DNA of 64,000 nucleotides from Micropterus salmoides (taxonomy: Eukaryota > Chordata > Actinopteri > Centrarchiformes > Centrarchidae). The translations under genes and the position numbers were made by a program. Under the pieces are notes generated by a model. It did not search any database. It saw nothing but the letters and a program-made list of their open reading frames with translations, and was not told the origin of the DNA. Every line of letters starts with the position of its first letter. Position 1 is the stretch's first letter. The DNA is taken from assembly GCF_014851395.1 (NCBI RefSeq), contig NW_024041151.1, positions 26,116,332 through 26,180,331 on the forward strand, read 5' to 3'. Below, one piece after another: positions 60,875-64,000 of the stretch.

Positions 60875-61140
60875 TTGTATAGCGCCTTTCTAGTCTTTGT
60901 GACCACTCAAAGCGCTTTTACACTACATCGCATTCACCCATATTAACACACTGAGCCTAATTTCTCAAACAGAAACTAACATTCACACACATTCATACAC
61001 TGGTGGAACAGCCACCAGAGGCAGTTCAGGGTTTGGTATCTTGCCCAAGGACACTTCGACATGCAGCCTGGAGGAGCCGGGGATTGAACAGGCGATTTTC
61101 TGAATAACGGGCAACCTGCTCTACATCCTGAGCCTAATGT
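60875..61140. repeat. Dispersed repeat (CCACTCAAAGCGCTT type), copy 2
   Basis: Same order of blocks as 30575-30805, with an additional middle containing GGCAGTTCAGGGTTTGGTAT, CTTGCCCAAGGACACTTCGA and CATGCAGCCTGGAGGAGCCG. It is the fuller of the two copies. Confidence 0.7.
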
Positions 61141-61834
61141 TTCATTACTAATTAATCTGTGTGCTCAACTTTAGTAGTAATAGTAGTTTAGTTGAAATAG
61201 TAAAAGAATATGCCCCAAATGAAAAGTCAATTGATTTTTTTTCTGGTTTTAAATCAACCAGCTTGAGCTGACAGTGTATGAACGTGTTTCATCCTACTCT
61301 CCCATTTCTCACCCACAGCTGTGAATCAATTTTTTACAGACTTGGCTGACTGAACAAATACGTTTGTCAACTTGCCTCATTAAAAAAAATATTGAAAACT
61401 TTTCAAAAAAAAATAAAAAAATTACAATTAAAAAAAAAAGGTCTCTGTCATCTCTGTGAGCTTCGAACCAAAAACACAAAACCCACCAACAAATCTCCCA
61501 CTAACAAAAAGCTCAGTCTGCTATCACAGCAAAACAACTGTTTAATCCAACACGGGTTACAGCTCTGAAACATCCACTTCGAATGAGCTGTCCACAGACA
61601 AATAAGTATGACAATTCATTCTTCTGATATGAGTCGTCCTGGCTGTGACTTACACTCTCACAAACAGAGCAGCGTGCACACACACACACAAATACAAGCA
61701 GACAACTAACTGCAGTTGCTTTTTAGCGGCCAATGACTACCTCTGCAAAATTATTAATTTATGCTGATTCATCGTTTATCAGATGTTACAGTGCACAAAC
61801 TGTGGATACCCAAACAAAGTATAATGGACACCTG

Positions 61835-62262
61835 AATATTAAGCCCATATATGGTCGCTGAACATGCCATTCCAAACCATAGGCAATAATATGCTGTTAC
61901 AACAGCCTCCTATGGGAACACTTTCTACAAGAGCATTAGTGAGGGTGGCCACTGGTGTTGGGTGATAACGCCTGGCTCACAGTTGCCGTTCCAGTGCCGT
62001 TCATCTCAAAGGTATTAGACGGGGTTGAGACCAGGACTGTGCAGGCCAGGCGGGTTCTTCCACACCAAACTGGGAGAACCATTTCTTCATGGACCTGGCT
62101 TTGAGCACAGGGGCATTATCATGGTGAATCAGCCAGGAAGAGGTTTTCAACTAACTGTTGCCAAAGTTGGATGGTCCATGCTGTAGAGTAAAAACTTCTC
62201 TTTATAGGAATTATTAAGTATTTGAACAGGGGTGTCCTCATACATTTGGCCAACTAATGTAT
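61835..62262 (-). mobile_element. Tc1-like transposon remnant C (same family as remnant B)
   Basis: CATGCCATTCCAAACCATAG, GTTACAACAGCCTCC, GAGGGTGGCCACTGGTGTTG, GGCCAGGCGGGTTCTTCCAC and ACCAAACTGGGAGAACCATT are antisense transposase sequence. The right end GAACAGGGGTGTCCTCATAC fits the family's terminal repeat. At about 430 bp it is an internally deleted, non-coding copy. Confidence 0.65.
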
Positions 62263-64000
62263 TTCCCCCTAAATTCACGTATGGAAGGTTTTTACTGATA
62301 CTGATATCCTTTAAACCCTTTTTAAGAGCAGACATTTGAACTTGTCATAGTTGGAAAAGCCCAGGTGTTACTAATGCAGTGGCTCTGTTCTTTTCAAGTG
62401 TAACGATAAGCCACGACAGTGTGACAGTGTGACAGTGTGACAGTGAGCCAGCATGCACAATACGAGGACCCTGAAACTGAAGCAGCTGAACGTCTAAATG
62501 TCTGCTGTGTATGTCCCTCAAAATGGAAACACGAAAACACTGACATGGCAAAACATCCTTAAATTGTAAGATGGGGTCAATAGCAGTCACAGATTTCACT
62601 TTCTTTTTTTTTTACACTGTTATTACGGTGGATTGTTTTAATACACACATCAGTTTAGTCAGATTTTATGTCCCCTCACAGGTTTCCGCTATGAGAGGAC
62701 ACTTAATTTCACAGTAAAATAAATCAGATGTTTTGTAAAATGCTTTTACTAACAGAAAAATATTATTCTACAAATAGTTTTTGAAATAATAATCAATATT
62801 AATAATCAAATGACTGTGTAGTTGTGAAATGGGTGCCTCAAGGTGACAAACCATGAGAGAATTATTATCCAACTCTTCATTCGCCCTCAGCTCTACAGAG
62901 TGTTTTAGCTTCATTGTTTTGGTTTTATAGCCGTTTACTTCAGTCTCATTGCTTTCATTAGCCTCGTTTCCAGCCGCAGCATGCCACAGTTTTTAGCTTT
63001 ACACTTCCTTTCCAGCGCAAAATCGCAAACAGACAAAGTTTGCGACCAACTGGTGAACAGAGAGGAATATTTACCAGTTAAAGAGCCAGATGATTCCCTC
63101 CGGAGTTGGGGAACTGCAAAGCACTGGACTCAGGTGGCAAACCAGACTCCCAAATAATGAAAATGTTGCTCCGTAAATAGTCAATTGTTTGCTATGTCAA
63201 CTATATGAGGTGACAATATGTCTGCAATGTGTTCACAGCTTGTTCTTGTCCAAATGGCCAAAAATTTACAGCTTTAAAAATCTGATGATTTTCCATAAAT
63301 ATGTGTAACATTGTTTTTTTTTTTCACCAGTTTTGTAATACTTAAAGTGCACACTGATATTTTATTTTTTTCTGGAATGATGAAACCCCCCCAAAAAACA
63401 AATAAGCCTTACATTTTATCCAAAGCACTTTGTGGTATTGGTAAGGTATCTTGTATTTTAGACTGTTTATACACTGAGCTACAACATGGCTAATATCCGT
63501 GCTTGTTTCCCCCAGGGGGGTCTGGGAGTCAGCACCCTCCATGTCTGAGAGCGCTACCACACAGCGGGGGACAGACCTCCGGACTGATGGGCTGTATGAA
63601 GCACAGTGACATTTTGCAGACGCCAGTGTCGGAGCGCTGCCACACGCTGCCCGTAATTATGATGGGAGGTTCGGGGCGGCTGAATCAGCAGGCTGGAGAT
63701 CTATATTATGCACCCGAGTATGTGAGAAGAAGACACACACATATGCAGTAGCACTCCCTCTGTCTCAGCTGTCAGAGAAGCACCAGCCCACACACCACGA
63801 TAAATGGCTGGCAGAAGCTTCACTGTGTTTCTCTGCATCATTTCTTTTTCTACGTGTCCAACATCTCATCACTGTCTCGTCACCTCACAGCTCAGTCTTC
63901 AAGTCTTTATATCTTTATCTCTTGCTTTCCACATTAAAGCAACTAAACTACAAGGAACTGTCATTTTGTGTTGATTCTGGCGTTCCCTGTGGAAAAAAAG

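Larger units (their letters stand above)
60311..64000 (-). other. Partial intron 6
   Basis: 3,690 bp without a detectable exon. It contains the dispersed repeat at 60875-61140, a Tc1-like fragment at 61835-62262, a CAGTGTGA triplication at about 62418-62443, and a GC-richer unique block at 63490-63740. Confidence 0.75.

Noticed and set aside
60311..64000. Search for exon 6 (repeat I pore loop)
   Set aside because: No sequence resembling the TMEGW pore-loop exon is present on the minus strand in this stretch.

Overview
This window is teleost fish nuclear DNA. Evidence: a many-exon vertebrate gene with GT-AG introns, AT-rich introns, CA/TG microsatellites, and decayed DNA transposons and LINEs of kinds I know from ray-finned, probably percomorph, fish. 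There is no operon-like coding, no CRISPR array and no recognisable tRNA or rRNA gene.

The one protein-coding gene I can support lies on the minus strand and runs through almost the whole window (60310 down to 2554). It is the middle of the N-type voltage-gated calcium channel alpha-1 subunit, CaV2.2 (cacna1b). I resolve 27 constitutive exons. By length, phase and order they match exons 7-33 of the mammalian gene: 3,837 nt, 1,279 codons, all junctions in frame, all introns GT-AG. They encode the end of repeat I (IS6), the beta-subunit-binding I-II linker, all of repeat II, the II-III linker with the synprint region, all of repeat III, the III-IV linker, and IVS1-S5. Exons 1-6 lie beyond 64000; exon 34 onward lies below position 1. 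CaV2.2 rather than CaV2.1 or CaV2.3 is indicated by the I-II linker, exons 15-16, the exon 20 ADNQ block, and an intact alternative exon 18a.

The most interesting signal is exon 18a (37882-37944, 63 nt, in frame, 21 residues). A UGCAUG (Rbfox) hexamer sits five bases from the exon at its 3' splice site, and a ~350-nt CU-rich tract in the transcript begins about 25 nt after its 5' splice site. Exon 9 has two canonical in-frame donors 33 nt apart, predicting an 11-residue basic insertion in the I-II linker.

The introns carry most of the rest. There is a hAT-like element with a perfect 8-bp target duplication (1090-1935), a long-TIR Tc1-like element (49517-51101) and three further Tc1-like fragments. 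There are L1/Tx1-, L2- and RTE/Rex-like LINE fragments and two copies of a GCTRTTTCTCAA-ended MITE, one nested in another repeat. A 724-bp element has TTGACCC ends, a 1.2-kb element has AGCCCGACCG ends, and several other dispersed repeat families occur. Introns 14 (10.75 kb), 24 (9.0 kb), 19 and 25 hold most of these. I found no wholly new biological system; the candidates worth follow-up are splicing-regulatory.
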